Below, piece after piece: positions 46,561 through 58,829 of a stretch of DNA of 64,000 bases. The notes beneath the pieces were generated by a model, which was not told where the DNA came from, searched no databases, and worked only from the letters and a program-made list of their open reading frames with translations. The DNA lies in the NCBI RefSeq assembly GCF_007565055.1, contig NC_044562.1, positions 59,219,386 through 59,283,385 of the forward strand, written 5' to 3'. This DNA is from Rhinopithecus roxellana. Lineage: Eukaryota; Chordata; Mammalia; Primates; Cercopithecidae. The position numbers were made by a program, and so were the translations under genes. The first letter of the stretch is position 1. The number at the start of each line of letters is the position of its first letter.

Positions 46561-47150
46561 TCTTGTCCAAGCAGTCTTTATTCCAGTAATCCAGAGGTGA
46601 GTCAGTATTTTAAAAATATATCAGTGTAATTCTCTCCAGTAATAGGTTTATGGAGCAAAGAATCTCAATATTTGCCAAATAAAAGGGCTTTGATGAATTA
46701 AGAACACACATGCATGATTGAAAACAAAAGTCGTTAGAAACTAAGAATCAAAAAGCACATAATAAAGAGCATTTACTTGATAAAAAAGAAATCTATAGCA
46801 TTGACCACTCTGAATGGTGAAATAGCACAAGCATTTTCATTAAAGTCAGAAAAAAAAAATCAAATGTGCTCATTATTCTATCATGCAGCACTTTTACCAG
46901 AAGTTTCAGCCAGTACAATGGTAAGAAAAAAGAATACAAGAAATACAATTCAAACAGAAGGAAAAAAGACATTCTTTGCAGATATAGAATTAGCTACATA
47001 GAAAACCTAAGAGATTTAAGCAGTGCTGCCTAGACACTCGCCCCTCACAACTGCCATTTATACAGAATTCATGTGTGTGGTGCTCCCTGGAGTTGTGTTG
47101 CACGGGGGCCTTGGCCAATTAGTAAACATTTAGAATGAATAAGAATGCAT

Positions 47151-47459
47151 GGGCCAGGCATGATGGCTCATGTCTATAACCCCAGCACTTCGGGAGGCCG
47201 AGGCGGGTGGATCACTTGAGGTCAGGAGTTTGAGACCAACCTGGCCAACATAGCGAAATCCCATCTCTACTAAAAAAAAAAAAATCACAAAAATTAGTCG
47301 GGCATGGTGGCAGGCACCTGTCATCCCAGCTACTCGGGAGACTGAGGCAGGAGAATCACTTGAACCCAGGAGGCAGAGGTTGCAGTGAGCCAAGATAGAG
47401 CCACCATACTCCAGCCTGGTGACAGAGTGAGAGTCTGTCTTTAAAAAAAAAAAAAAAAA
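47151..47459 (+). mobile_element. Full-length Alu SINE, plus strand
   Basis: It starts GGGCCAGGCATGATGGCTCA and ends with an A tail. Perfect 10-bp target-site duplications AAGAATGCAT flank it (47141-47150 and 47460-47469). Confidence 0.96.
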
Positions 47460-47484
47460 AAGAATGCATCAAGGAGACAGGATA

Positions 47485-47832
47485 GCAGATCTCCATAGAC
47501 CAAATGTTTGTGTCCTTCTTAAACTCATGTATTGAAGCCTAATCCCCAAGGTGTTGGTATTTGGAGGTGGCACTTTTGGGGGTTATTAGGTCATGAAGTA
47601 AGAGCTCTTGTGATTGGGATTAGCACTCTTATAAAAGGGATCCCAGGGCCCCCTTGCTTGTTCCACCATGTGAAGACACAGTGAACAGGGAAGTCAGCCC
47701 TCGCCAGGCACTGAATCTGTTGACACCTTGGCCTTGGACTTTCCAGCCTCCGGACTGTGAGAAATAAGTATCTGCTGTTTACAAGCCACCCAGTTGATGG
47801 TGTTTTTGTTGTACCAGCCCTGAGGGACTAAG
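47485..47832 (+). mobile_element. MaLR LTR, MLT1-like, plus strand
   Basis: AAATGTTTGTGTCCTTCTTA, GGTATTTGGAGGTGGCACTT, GGACTTTCCAGCCTCCGGAC then TGTGAGAAATAAG, and a near-consensus end GAGGGACTAAGACC. It is a solo LTR inserted in the L1. Confidence 0.82.
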
Positions 47833-48290
47833 ACCTCAGATCCACATATACTGCATTCAGTGGCTTTCTTCTATAGTGCCAAGAACCAACTAGAAAATGG
47901 GACAGAAAAAGAGCCTCCTTCACACTATCAGCAAAAATCTATGAAACACACCTAAGAACAAATGCAACAGGAAGTGTGCTCTGCCTGTCTGAATGTTAAG
48001 ACTTCAATGAAGGATCTTTAAAACTCAGATCTTAAGGTAATAGAGAAAAAAAACACATTATTGATGAGAAGACTCCACAGACATCAACTGTACCCTAAAT
48101 TAATCTATGAATTCAGTGAAATTCTAACCAAAATCTCAACAAGATTTCACATGAACACCAACAAACTGTTCCTCATATTCACAATTAAGCAGAAAGCTAG
48201 TGAATCATTAGGATGTTCTGGAAAAAGAGCAGTGGGACGCACTTGCCAGCCAGCCCTCAGGATACATGGCAAAGCTGTCATAAGTGAAGG

Positions 48291-48794
48291 AGGGTAGAAT
48301 CCACCAGGGTCGAATCCCACGTGGGTGTGAGAGTGTCTTGTCTTGAGCCCTGTGTCAGTCCTGATTCTATGTCCCGAGGAAATCCGTGAAAGTGCCAACT
48401 TCTGCTCCCAGGTGGGTGTGGGACAAGACACCACAGGCTGAGTCATGGACAGGAGCTGCAGGGGACCCTGTGACTCAAGTCCACAGGCATGCCCAAAAAT
48501 CCTGTAGAGGACTTGGGATGTCAGCAGAGCATGGAACTGGAGGTAGGAAAGTGGGATCCTTTGAAGAAACTTCTCTTATAAAGCAAGCGGCAGGGGGCTC
48601 CCAGCCAATGCAAGGTTTACAGGCACATGTATCCACTGTTCAAAGGAGCGTAAGCTATGCAACCTCATGAGACAGAGACTTGATTAATGATCACCTGACC
48701 TTTATTCATCATCAGAAGAATTTTCTGGAATTTCTTTTGAAATATTTATTTTGTTTCAGCTTTTTCATGTTTTTTGTTTTTGTTTTTGTTTTAT
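48291..48794. other. Unique sequence, no gene recognised
   Basis: Overlapping frames on both strands (48147-48446 minus, 48386-48670 plus) have no domain. A (TTTTTG)n-like run near 48770-48795 leads into the next L1. Confidence 0.45.
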
Positions 48795-49470
48795 TGGTAG
48801 GAAAATACACTTACAAAATTACCACTTTAGCTGTGTTTCAGTGGCATTAAGTACATTCACGTTATTGTGCAACTATCACTACTGTCAATTTCCAGAACTT
48901 TTACACCATCCCAAACTCCCAAACTTCATCGGTCCCCATTCAACACTAACTTCCCATTCATTCTCCCTTCTCCAGTGTCTGGTACCTACCATTCTACTTC
49001 CCACCTCTACGCATTTGACTACGCTAGGATCCTCGTATAAGTGGAATATTTTTCCTTTTATGACTGGCTTATTTCACTTAGTATAAGGTTTTCAGGGTTC
49101 ACCCATATTGTAGCATGTATCAGAATTTCCTGCTTCCTAAAGGCTAAATAATATTCCATGTGTCGACAGACCACTATTTTTTTTTATACACTCAGTTGCT
49201 GATTGTCATTTGGATTGTTCTCACCCCTGGAAACATTGGCTTTTCTGAATAACGTTCTGTGAATATGGGCATCCAAATATCTTCTCAAGTCTCCTCTTTC
49301 GATTATTTTGGGTCTACACCCGGAAGTGGGATTGATGATTCACGTGGCAGTGTATGTTACCATATGGTAACATATGGATCATACATTGAATGTTTTGAGG
49401 AATGTCTCAATTTTTAAATGCATTGTTGATCCACCACAATGTGTAAGTTCTATCAAAAGTATCCGTGGTT
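48795..49470 (-). mobile_element. Old L1 LINE fragment, minus strand
   Basis: Antisense L1ME-type text: TTATTGTGCAACTATCACTA (48862), CCTCGTATAAGTGGAATATT (49031), GGCTTATTTCACTTAGTATA (49065) and TTTGGGTCTACACCCGGAAG (49307). The 111-codon frame 48751-49086 reads antisense to LINE sequence. Confidence 0.83.
49353..49374. repeat. 22-bp perfect palindrome
   Basis: A self-complementary 22-bp sequence centred on CCATATGG (core GTTACCATATGGTAAC), inside the antisense L1. It probably arose from the L1 phrase CATATGGTAA by a short inverted copying event. Confidence 0.9.
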
Positions 49471-51440
49471 TGTGGTTTATAAGAAATTCCAAAGCTCATG
49501 AATGATTTGGGAAGGGAGTGTTTTTTTCAGATATAAATAAGGTGCAATCTAGCATTCATAAAACAAAATGCTTGGGATCTCACAGCTTTCATCATAATAG
49601 AGATCTTTTACAATTTATGAGGCTGATGGCCGCACTTGCTGTGTGGACAGGATGACAAAGGGATGCGGCCCTCGTCCAGCACCAGGCTGTGGAGGGACGG
49701 TTTCTAGGCTGTGTCCAGCCAAAAGCCACTGTGGTCCTCCCTGGGACCTGAGGACCCTAGTGGTCTCAGAGCTTGCCCTAGCTATGTGGGGTATCTCCCA
49801 CGAGGGTCCTTGTCCAGACCTATGCCTGGTCCCAGCATCCACCCACAGCCTATTCCCCACATGAGACTTGCAACCTAGGAACATTGCAGCCTGCCTCACC
49901 CACCCAAGCACTGGTCCAGCAACCTTCACACCAGGGGGGCACAGCCCTGCAGCCCACAGCCTGCAGCCAGCATCCCCATTGCCCAGGCAGGAAGGAGGAC
50001 GGCTTCTATTGTTCTCCCTTGTCTGTGCCCCCTTAGAGGACAGAACAATTTTGCAGTCATTTTCCATGGACTCCACAGTACCAATCGTGAATCAAGAGTT
50101 AAGGGAAAATTTTTAAAATTAAATCTGAAACCGCAGGATATGTACAAGAGGGTGATGATTATGCCTGGGAGTTTTTATCAGTCACAGCTGTTCCATTATG
50201 TTTGTTTACTTTAGGGCAGAAATGGTCCTTTGAAATGCATGACCAAAATAAACACACGGGCAGCTGTAGTTAGCATGGGCAAGTGAACACGCGAATGGAA
50301 CCAGCCCAGGGAGGCCGCGGTTCACAGTCACCAGGGTCAACAGCAAAATAAGTCATCTTGTGCTTTCATCCTGACAGTACACGAAGAACAGACATCTTTT
50401 ATGAACGAATCCTGCTGGAATCTAGGAATTATGAAATTTTGTGAAATGTTACAGTTCAGGCAAAAACCAAACACTTTTTAAAAAACAGTGAATGTGGAAT
50501 TCAATGCAGTGCTAGAGAAGCCACGCTGATCATACAGTAATCAATATATACAAATATTTATTGAGTGCGTACTCAGTCCCAGGCATTCTACTCAGTGCTG
50601 AGCACCCAGCAGTGAAAATGAAAGTCAAAATCCTCTCTCCTAGGAGAACCAAAATCAATAGCAAATCAAATAATAGAATTTCATGTAATGATTAATACTA
50701 TAGTTTCCATCACAATGAACTTATTTAAATTATTAAACCTCACTAATCACATATGTAGAAATACATTTTACTTGAATTAGGATAAATAAATTTCATATTT
50801 GTATGTACCTAAAGTCATCCCTAACTAAAAATCAATAGAGGAAAATAAAAGCAAAAGAAGTCATAAAGGACTTACGTTTTCCTCAAACATATATGAAAAG
50901 ATGCATATTCTAAGAATTCACAACACTTTACTTCATTCCATGACCTTTTTTAGAATGTTAGGACGCCTTCAGGTACGGAAAGTTGTTATTCAAGGAAAAA
51001 TGCTGAAAACAAGTAAATTTGAAATGCTGGCATTTGTGTCCCAATCTAAGATAATGAATTACAGTTTCTGACAGTTTCCCCTTTTATTGTAATTGAAACC
51101 ACTCCACAAAGAAGGGACTACTTATAAAAACAAGTTGTATTAAAATATCTGTTTCCAATATATAGGGGATCTCAGTGTACAATGGTTCTCTGCGGTAATG
51201 ACCCAGAAAAAAGAAAAAGTGATTTGTGTTTGCTTTTCATTCCCTGTAACATGAAATGCATCAAAGAAGAGGAAAATAGAACCAGTAGAAGAGACCAAGG
51301 CGGAGAGATTGTGTAGGGACTTCCCAGGAATTATTTACTTCCAGATAGTGATCTGATTTTGCTGGAAGAGGGAAGGCTGGAAGCAGTGCTCAGATTACAA
51401 GACCAAACAGACTGGATGCAAACCGAAGACAGTACTAAGT
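49471..51440. other. Unique sequence with an L2-like scrap, no gene recognised
   Basis: AAATATTTATTGAGTGCGTA then CTCAGTCCCAGGCATTC (50551-50587) is a minus-strand L2-like 3' end, with possible L2 text to about 50700. Opposed GC-rich frames at 49615-50076 (-) and 49643-50116 (+) are not supported as genes. Confidence 0.45.
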
Positions 51441-51441
51441 A

Positions 51442-51474
51442 TTAGGTTAGTGCAAAAATAATGGCGGTTTTTAC
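51442..51474 (+). mobile_element. Half of a MADE1-type mariner element
   Basis: TTAGGTTAGTGCAAAAATAA followed by TGGCGGTTTTTAC is the terminal part of MADE1/Hsmar1, with TA before it. The other half is missing. Confidence 0.75.
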
Positions 51475-52184
51475 TCTTAAATAACTAAGAACAAATTTAG
51501 TTCCCAGGCTGTTGGATTTCCTACCGGACACGGCTATCTTCTGAAGGTGTTAGAGAATTGTTAACAGACATACTTAAGTGTTAAGATTAGTTTCATAAAA
51601 GCATACTCTTCAGAGCACAGGGCCTCATATATTGGAAATTATGATCCTTGGTCCTCAGGGTGCGATCTGCATCTGTCTCCATTGGAGATACTGGCATTCG
51701 TTGACTAGCGTTTAGACTCAGGGTTTGTTATACTAGATGAAAATGTGGCTGAGCTCTGTAGGACTTCCCAAGATTGCAGAGAGCTAAGTAATGCCCTCAT
51801 GATTGTTATAAGTATTTTTTTTAACTTCAAGTTATACATTCTGTCAGTTAGGAATGCTTTAGGCTACAAGTAACAGATTGCTGAGTCTCAGCAGCTTAAA
51901 CACATTGGGCTTTATTTTTCTCACATACAAAAAGTTTGGAAGTGGACAGCTCAAGGCTGCCATAGCTTCTCATTCGCACTGTCCAGAAACCTAGGGGTCT
52001 CCCAATTTTCTGCTCCCATATCCTTAGCAAGTTAACTCTCATCTTCATGCTTACTGCCTCCTGCCTACAGCAGGCTGTTGTACCTCCATCATCACGTCCA
52101 TGCTCCAGTTGAAAAAAAAAAAAAAACACACAGGGAAGAGCAAAAGGAAAACAGGGCAGGGCATCTAAGTGTATCTTTCATATG
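51475..52184. other. Unique sequence with one old repeat of uncertain family
   Basis: From about 51845 to 52110 (GGCTACAAGTAACAGATTGC, TTTATTTTTCTCACATACAA, CACGTCCATGCTCCAG) the text resembles a common ancient interspersed repeat. I cannot name its family. No gene is seen. Confidence 0.4.
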
Positions 52185-52472
52185 TGTGCGTGAGAGATCG
52201 AGTCTGGCTCTGTCCAGGCTGGAGTGCAGTGGCATGATCTCAGCTCACTGCAACCTCCACCTCCTAGGTGCAAGCAATTCTCCTGCCTCAGCCTCCCGAG
52301 CAGCTGGGATTACAGGTACATGCCACCAGGCCTGGCTAACTTTTGTATTTTTAGTAGAGACAGGGATTCGGCATGTTGGCCAGGCTGGTCTCAAACTCCT
52401 GACCTCAGGTGATCCACCCACCTCAGCATCCCAAGATGCTGGGATTATAGGCGTAAGCCACCATGCCTGGCC
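52185..52472 (-). mobile_element. Alu SINE, minus strand
   Basis: Reverse Alu from GAGTCTGGCTCTGTCCAGGC to the head ending CACCATGCCTGGCC. The T-rich tail is mostly lost. The 146-codon plus frame 52078-52518 is antisense Alu translation. Confidence 0.93.
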
Positions 52473-53114
52473 TCAAGCCTATCCTTTTTTATCCAGAAAA
52501 CAAAGTCAGCCCTGGTAACCAGCCTACCGACTTCCATTTACATCTCATTGTCAGATTAGGACTGCTGGCTGCCCTTAGACCAATTACTAACCTAGGGATG
52601 AACTACCAGCAATGGGTTAGATCAATCAGGACTTAAAACCTGAGGCTGAGATCAGAATTAACTGTGCCTGAGAGCTAGAGACTGCTGCCCAGATCTGGAC
52701 AAACGGGCATGCTGTTAACAAAGAAAGGAGAAGAATAGAGAAGTGGGTATTGGGGGGATGATGGGGCAGGGGCAGGTGTGGGGGACGAGGGGACAGCAGC
52801 CTCTACCTCTGTTTTCTCCTTAGCCACCCGAAGGTTTTTGTTCTATTAAAATAACTCGGCAAAGGTGTTCAAAAGGGAGGGGAAGGACTCTAACACATTA
52901 TCAATGGTATTAAAACTTACTTAACTTTACAGAAAGGTAGAAAAATCATACTAGCTGAATGCGTCTGAAGAAGGGAACTGATCTGTAGGAAGAGGGCTTA
53001 GGATGGAAAGTGAGACCGGGATGTGAGTGCGTGGAGCTCCTGGAGCCAGAGGAAGGGTGATGGAAGGCTAGAAGGATGGTTTGCTGTGGAGGGAGTCCCA
53101 AGCCCTCTTCCTGC
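52473..53114. other. Unique sequence, no gene recognised
   Basis: A G-rich run (GGGGGATGATGGGGCAGGGG) is near 52752. Otherwise featureless. Confidence 0.45.
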
Positions 53115-53215
53115 GCTAACTCCTTTAATCCTCAGGACAGCCCTGCAGCGCTGGGGCTTCCCCCTCAACAAAGGGAACTTGAAGCTCAGGAGGCTACTGG
53201 GCTTTTCAGAGGCCT
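53115..53215 (-). mobile_element. MIR SINE fossil, minus strand
   Basis: CGCTAACTCCTTTAATCCTC, AGGACAGCCCTGCAGCG and GAACTTGAAGCTCAGGAGGC follow the antisense MIR 'ctcatttaatcctcacaac...gaaactgaggc'. Confidence 0.65.
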
Positions 53216-55577
53216 TTCGGCTACAGGTGCCCATCCTGAGCCCATGCCCCTGTGCTCTGCACTCCCAGGAGTGGAGAGGTCAGCAGGGGGGTGGGACAGC
53301 CTCTCCTGGACAGCCAGGGCCTCTCCCACCCACTCTCTGTGCTTTCCCTAGAGACATTCAGCAAACAACACGCCTGAGCAGAAACTGCTGAAGGAATAGG
53401 CGGTGCAGTGATTCTCTCCCGACCTGGCAGAAGGGGAGGAAGGCCAGTGATAACACTGTCAGCAACCGTCTGCATGGCTCTGGGATTAAGAGTTTCCATC
53501 AGGTTTGGCCAGTTCCATGAAGGACAGGGCCCTCGGCTGACCTCTGAGCTAGGCCCAGCTTGGTCAAGGCAAAGGATAGAAGGATGTGGCCAAGGCCGGT
53601 GGACAAAAGAGTTGGGCTAAAGGATGGCTGGGATGACGGGAGGTGGGACAAGAATGTAGCTGGCCCCGGAGGAGCTGGGCTTGGCCAACGTAAATGGGAG
53701 TGGAATTTGCAAAGGTTTGGGCCTTGTGCTTCACTCAGGGCTGTGAAACTTATTTCTAAAAGGTGTTTCTGGTACCATAAACTTTGAGCCCGTAATTCTT
53801 TACTCACCAAGTCCTTTGGACTCCAAAGTGGAAAGACATCAGTACTGCCTGGGGTCCAGGACAGGCCATGATCCAAAGCTCTGAGTCAGCACCCCAGGAA
53901 GCAGGGACCCCACCTCCCCCGCCGCCCAGTGCAGGGGCAGCTAAAGGGCAGGCCGGGGGAGCGTTGGCTTGGTGTGGGTGACCCCGTGGCATCGGCTGTG
54001 CCCAGTAGCGGTCATCTGTGAGGACTACAGCTTCCACACCCTGACCCCAGGCTTCCGAGCCTCAGAAAAGGATGACTCCTACTCGGGCCAGCAGGAGCTG
54101 CCCAACGCTTGGCAGAAAGACTCATACAATTGCTATTCCGCACGCCTCCCTTCAAACCTCCAGTGATTACTCAGGACATCCCCGAGTAAATGTCCAGAGA
54201 ACACTGTGTTTCTTCCTTTGGATGCCATGTTTTGGGGACATGATGCTAGCACAGTGGCTGACTACTTACAGGAAAAGCAGCCAAACACAAGAGACCAAGA
54301 GGAATGAGAGCAAGCTACAATCTTTTCAACATTTTGGCTGCCAGTCAATCTTTCTCTGATGCCGAAACAGGCTGTCCTGGACACGCCACTGGAGGGCCGT
54401 GGGCAATGACGGTTGCTTCTCTCTCCCTCCTCCTCTCCTTTCTTTCTTTCTCTGTCTGTCTCCCTCCTCCCCCACCCCGTAAAAAGGACAATTGCTTACT
54501 TCTTTTTCTTCCTTCTTCCTCTCAGTGTCCTTCAAAGTCTTCTGAGCTCTTTTGTTTCCGGATATTTTTCGATGAAGGAAACTTCAGTCTCGCATGAATC
54601 CCCATGCGATGAGGGAGAGTGAGGGTGTGTATGGGTGTACACACGCACACACACACACACACACATATGCCGTGGACATTCTACAAAATTCTCATGCTAA
54701 TTAACACGTAAATCTGTGTTCTCAACGCCATTTTTCTCTGTCCATTCCCTAAAATTACGTGTTTCATATACATAGTTTCTCTCTCTGAACCTAACTCTCA
54801 CAGACAACGTTTCTTGGTGCCATTCTTTTTTTTTATTTCAACACCTAGAAAAAGTCATTTGTGATCTGGCTCACCCCATGCCCTTGGTTTAGTCCCCAGC
54901 CCTTACCGCCCTTGGGTTCCTCCACAGCCCTCTCCCTGGACCTGGTCCAGTGCATGGGGCACTTGGAGGCTGTGGATCCTTCTCACAGTGCATGCAGTGG
55001 GCTCCCTGGACACACAGTCTGCACTGGGAGCCCTTGGTGTCCAGGCAGGAAGGCTGAGGTTGGGGGTGTGAGGCTGATGGGACAATAAAGCTACCCTCAC
55101 CTGGGTCCTGGATGAACCCCAGGTGTGGAGCCCTCTGGCCCACCTCGGAGGGTGCTGAGCCTCTGAGCTGCTCTAGTTCTGATTCCATGCCCTCAGGAGG
55201 CCTCCCCTGGAGGTTCAGGGAAGACGCTTGCTCTCTGGAGCTCCCTCGCAGCAGGGGCCAGACCATAGTGGAAGCACAGGTGGCTGCAGCCAAGGTGCTT
55301 TGGTGAGTCCTCAGGTGGAAACCATCAGGGGCTGTCACAGAGAAACGCAAGGGCCAGGGAGGGCCTCTGGGGGAGCTGGCAGTGGGGCCAAGCCCTCAGG
55401 GATGCTGAGGATCCAGGCAGGCCAAGACTGTCAGGGCCGCCCCACCCTCATGTGGAGAGCTCCTCTTACCAGCCCAGGGGCCTGGGTTTAGCAAGGGAAT
55501 GAAGGAAGCAGACAGGTACCAGGTACCAATTAAACTTAGAACCCAGCTTCCATCTTTTCCATGGCATACATCCGGGC
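53216..55577. other. Unique sequence with a CA microsatellite, no gene recognised
   Basis: A (CA)n run is at about 54640-54666. Pyrimidine-rich stretches lie at 54420-54475 and 54498-54530. Overlapping frames on both strands (53499-53876 minus, 54889-55350 minus, 55228-55491 plus) have no recognisable domain. Confidence 0.45.
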
Positions 55578-55912
55578 TGTCTTAGTCTGCACAGACTGCC
55601 ATGGTAAGGCACCACACACTGGGGAGCTTGAGCAACACACATTTGTGTGTCATAGTTCTGGCGGCTGGAAAGTCCAAGATTGAGGGGCTGGCACATGCAG
55701 TGCCTGGTGAGGGCTGCTTCCCAGTTCACAGACGGCACCCTCATGGGGCAAGAGAGCTCACTGGGGTCCCTTCCATAAGGGTGCTAGTCCCATTCTCGAC
55801 AGCTCCATCCTCGTGGCCTGATCCCCAGCGACCCCACCTCCTAAGACCATTATCCTGGGGGTTAGGATTTCAACATACACATGCTGGAGGGACGCAATGA
55901 CTTGGTCCATTG
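55578..55912 (-). mobile_element. MaLR LTR, MLT1-like, minus strand
   Basis: GCGGCTGGAAAGTCCAAGAT, GTTCACAGACGGCACCCTCA, TAGTCCCATTCTCGACAGCT and GGGGGTTAGGATTTCAACAT are antisense MLT1 landmarks. It is a solo LTR. Confidence 0.8.
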
Positions 55913-56345
55913 CACATTTGTATAACATAGGTGTCATCTGTGTAGACAGACATCTCTAGACACACTCATACTGACCCTCTCTACCTGTTTCAGGATATTT
56001 TCCTCTCTCCTTTTTCTTGACTTACATTCTGTGTTTGCTATTTTCAAGAGCGACACGCTTCTCAAAATCCTAGGAGCATTTTTCGTGGATGACTTTTCTT
56101 TTCTGCTTTGCTTTGGTTCCTGTATTGCTCATGTTCTTGCTGCCTGAGACTGACAGCATGAAGGCCAATGCAACAGATGCAGTCACCGTGGATAAAACTC
56201 AAGTTGTCCATCGAGTTCATCTATTTGTGTGTGCGGTAAAGATAGCTTGGCAAAAATCACATTTCTAACTTCCCAATTATATTTTGAGTCCACCAGAAAA
56301 CATCTACTGGAAAAAAAACTTCAATATTGAAAAGTGTCTCTGGCA
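55913..56345. other. Unique sequence, no gene recognised
   Basis: No repeat or coding domain is seen. Confidence 0.45.
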
Positions 56346-56361
56346 AACAAAATCCATTGTT

Positions 56362-56686
56362 TTTTTCTTTCTTTCTTTCTTTCTTTTTTTTTTTTTTTTT
56401 TTTTTGAGATGGAGTCTCGCTCAGTCACCCAGGCTGCAGTGCAGTGGCGTGATCTTGGCTCCCTGTAAGCTCTGCCTCCCAGATTCACCCCATTCTCCTG
56501 CCTCAACCACCCGAGTAGCTGGGACTACAGGTGCCCATCACCACGCCTGGCTAATTTTTTTGTATTTTTAGTAGGGATGGGGTTTAACCATGTTAGCCAG
56601 GATGGTCTCGATCTTCTGACCTGGTGATCCGCCCACCTCGTCCTCCCAAAGTGCTGGGATTACAGGCGTGAGCCACGTACCCGGCC
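56362..56686 (-). mobile_element. AluY-like SINE, minus strand, full length
   Basis: A (TTTC)n and long T tail leads into GAGATGGAGTCTCGCTCAGT, and the head ends GCCACGTACCCGGCC. Perfect 16-bp target-site duplications AACAAAATCCATTGTT flank it (56346-56361 and 56687-56702). The phrase CCTGGTGATCCGCCC suggests AluY. Confidence 0.96.
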
Positions 56687-56889
56687 AACAAAATCCATTG
56701 TTAATACAAACAATGAATCTCTGACTTTGTTAAGAGTTCGCATTTTCCTCTGCTTTTTGGGCTGGATGCAGAGTCTGCCTGGTCAGATTCAGCCTTACAC
56801 CCCCAGGGCCACGTTTTCCATCCCTGGCAACTACAGAAGGTGGCTTGGTGTATAGGGAAAGCCCCAGGTGGACAGATAGAAGATCCCCC

Positions 56890-57090
56890 TGACCTGCCAC
56901 CTCCTGATCATGTGAGTTTTGGGAGCTGCCCAGACTCTCTGAGCAGTCGATTTTCCTCTTGGAAAACAGGAATCAGGGAGATACTTAGGGTTGTGGCAAA
57001 GAATCCATATGAACCATATGTAAAATGCCAAGCATGGAGCCTGGCAAATAGTAGATGCTCCTGTGAATGTAAATCCCCTTCTTGCTCCTC
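56890..57090 (+). mobile_element. MIR SINE fossil
   Basis: GATTTTCCTCTTGGAAAACA, CATATGTAAAATGCCAAGCA and CCTGGCAAATAGTAGATGCT follow the MIR core and 3' end. Confidence 0.68.
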
Positions 57091-57704
57091 CTACTTCCCT
57101 TAAGCCGCTCAGAGCAAAAGATGAGAATCTTAAGGAGGCAATAATAGAGCATCCGTGAGAAGGTTTTCCAGCTTATCCATTTCAGGGTGACCGTCCTCCT
57201 TGAAAAATTCAGCAATCTTCTCCCCACCCTCTTTCTTAACTGGTCCATCCAATTTAGGATGGCATTAAGAGATAAAGCAGGAGAGCAGATCAGAAGCCCC
57301 AGCCCCAGAACTCCATCTAAGTGGGAGCAGGTGCCCTGTGGAGTGGCCATGAGGGGCACAGTGAATCAGAAGTACTGCCCAGGCCGGAATCCTGAAGATC
57401 TGAATTGCTCAAGACCACTCAGCTTCCAGGTGACCCTGGCTGCAGGGTGGCCCAACACCCTCCTTGGAGCAAGATTCCAGTTCTGTTTGCAAGGGATGCA
57501 GCCTTGGTCACGCGCCTAGACACCAGCCTCTGTACCAGCCCTGTACTTCCCATGTCCTCCCAGAACTTGAATGCACTGCTGCCTGGGCCAGTGTTTCAGC
57601 CATACCTGCCCCCTATAACCTAGCTCCAACCTTCATCCCTTGGTGAGCCTCCATGGCAAGTCATAGAAACCCAGAGGGAGTTCCTGATTTCCTGGTCACC
57701 CAGC
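57091..57704. other. Unique sequence, no gene recognised
   Basis: Opposed frames 57187-57519 (+) and 56985-57359 (-) overlap and lack domains. No repeat is recognised. Confidence 0.45.
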
Positions 57705-57835
57705 ACAGCTGTTTGCAATCCTCACCGTCCATTAGGCACCTCAAGAGGCTTTTAAAAATACTCATTCTGGGTCCCACCCCCAGAGGTTTATTATGTGTGT
57801 GAACTACTGGGACGGGTGTTGGGGAGAGAGACTAA
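57705..57835 (+). mobile_element. MER20-like hAT fossil
   Basis: CACCTCAAGAGGCTTTTAAA and TGGGTCCCACCCCCAGAGGT are MER20-type landmarks. The rest is decayed. Confidence 0.6.
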
Positions 57836-58181
57836 GACATCATCCAACCCACAGACGTTTTCAATCTGAGGGGGAAATAGCACATACCTGCAACTACCCC
57901 TTCCATGAGACGGGAGCTGTGAGATGTTGCGAGAGAAGAAGGCTGTGTTCCCAAAGAAGTTCAAGAGACAAGATTTCTTAGGGTTGGGGAATACAGAAGG
58001 CTTTGTGAGAGACAAGGCTTTTAAACCTGCCTGTACACATGAGGAGCATAGAGATGGGTGGTATACTTACACACCTTGCCTTCCCAATAATCTTGTCAAC
58101 TCTGTGGGGCATGGGCACACAAAATCTAAGTGTTTTTTATTATCTTGAGCATTTTGAGTTTGGCAAATGCTGAAATAAGTT

Positions 58182-58482
58182 TTTGTTTGTTTGTTTGTTT
58201 GAGATGGAATCTCCCTCTGTTGCCCAGGCTGGAGTGCGATGGCATGATCTTGGCTCACTGCAACCTCCACCTCCTGGGTCCAAGCGATTCTCCTGTCTCA
58301 GTCTCCTGAGTAGCTGGGACTACAGACAACAGCCACCTAGCCTGGCTAATTTTTGTATTTTTAGTACAGACAGGGTTTCACCATATTCGTCAGGCTGGTC
58401 TCGAACTCCTGATCTCAGGTGATCCACCCACCTTGGCCTCCCAAAGTGCTGGGATTACAGGTGTGAATCACCAAGCCCAGCC
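58182..58482 (-). mobile_element. AluS-like SINE, minus strand, inserted in another Alu's tail
   Basis: A (GTTT)n tail leads into GAGATGGAATCTCCCTCTGT, and the head ends CACCAAGCCCAGCC. It sits directly against the T tail of the older Alu at 58483-58818. A single pair of target-site duplications brackets both. Confidence 0.93.
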
Positions 58483-58818
58483 TGTTTTTTTCTTTTTTCT
58501 TTTCTTTTCTCTCTCTCTCTCTCTTTTTTTTTTTTTTTTTAGACAGGATCTTGCGACATCACTCAAGCTGGGCTGGAGTTCAGTGGCACAAACATGTCTC
58601 ACTGCAGCCTCTGCCTCCTGGGCTCAAGCGGTCCTCCTACCTCAGCCTCCTGAGTAGCTGTGAGACCACAGGCATGTGCCACTGCACTTGGCTAGTGTTT
58701 TTATTTTTTATAGACACCATCTTGCTCAGGCTGGTCTCGAACTCCTGGGCTAAAGCCATCCTCGCGCCTGCGCCTCCCAAAGTGCTGGGATTACTGGTGT
58801 GAGCCTCTGTGCCTGGCC
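58483..58818 (-). mobile_element. AluJ-like SINE, minus strand
   Basis: A long T/CT-rich tail with a (CT)n run leads into AGACAGGATCTTGCGACATC, and the head ends CTCTGTGCCTGGCC. Many old-type differences are present. The target-site duplication TGAAATAAGTT occurs at 58171-58181 and 58819-58829 and brackets both Alus. Confidence 0.92.
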
Positions 58819-58829
58819 TGAAATAAGTT

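Larger units (their letters stand above)
46570..48290 (+). mobile_element. Old L1 LINE ORF2 remnant, split by Alu and MLT1
   Basis: Reverse-transcriptase text spans 46780-47015, where the catalytic FADD box has decayed to FADI (46975-46986). ORF2 continues at 47835-48290 (AAGACTCCACAGACATCAAC, ATCTATGAATTCAGTGAAAT). The frame 48061-48297 is a surviving ORF2 fragment with stops on each side. An Alu and an MLT1 LTR occupy the gap. The element is dead. Confidence 0.75.

Noticed and set aside
52078..52518. 146-codon plus frame
   Set aside because: It is antisense Alu translation, with the familiar 'CSGMISAHCNLHLLG' type of sequence.
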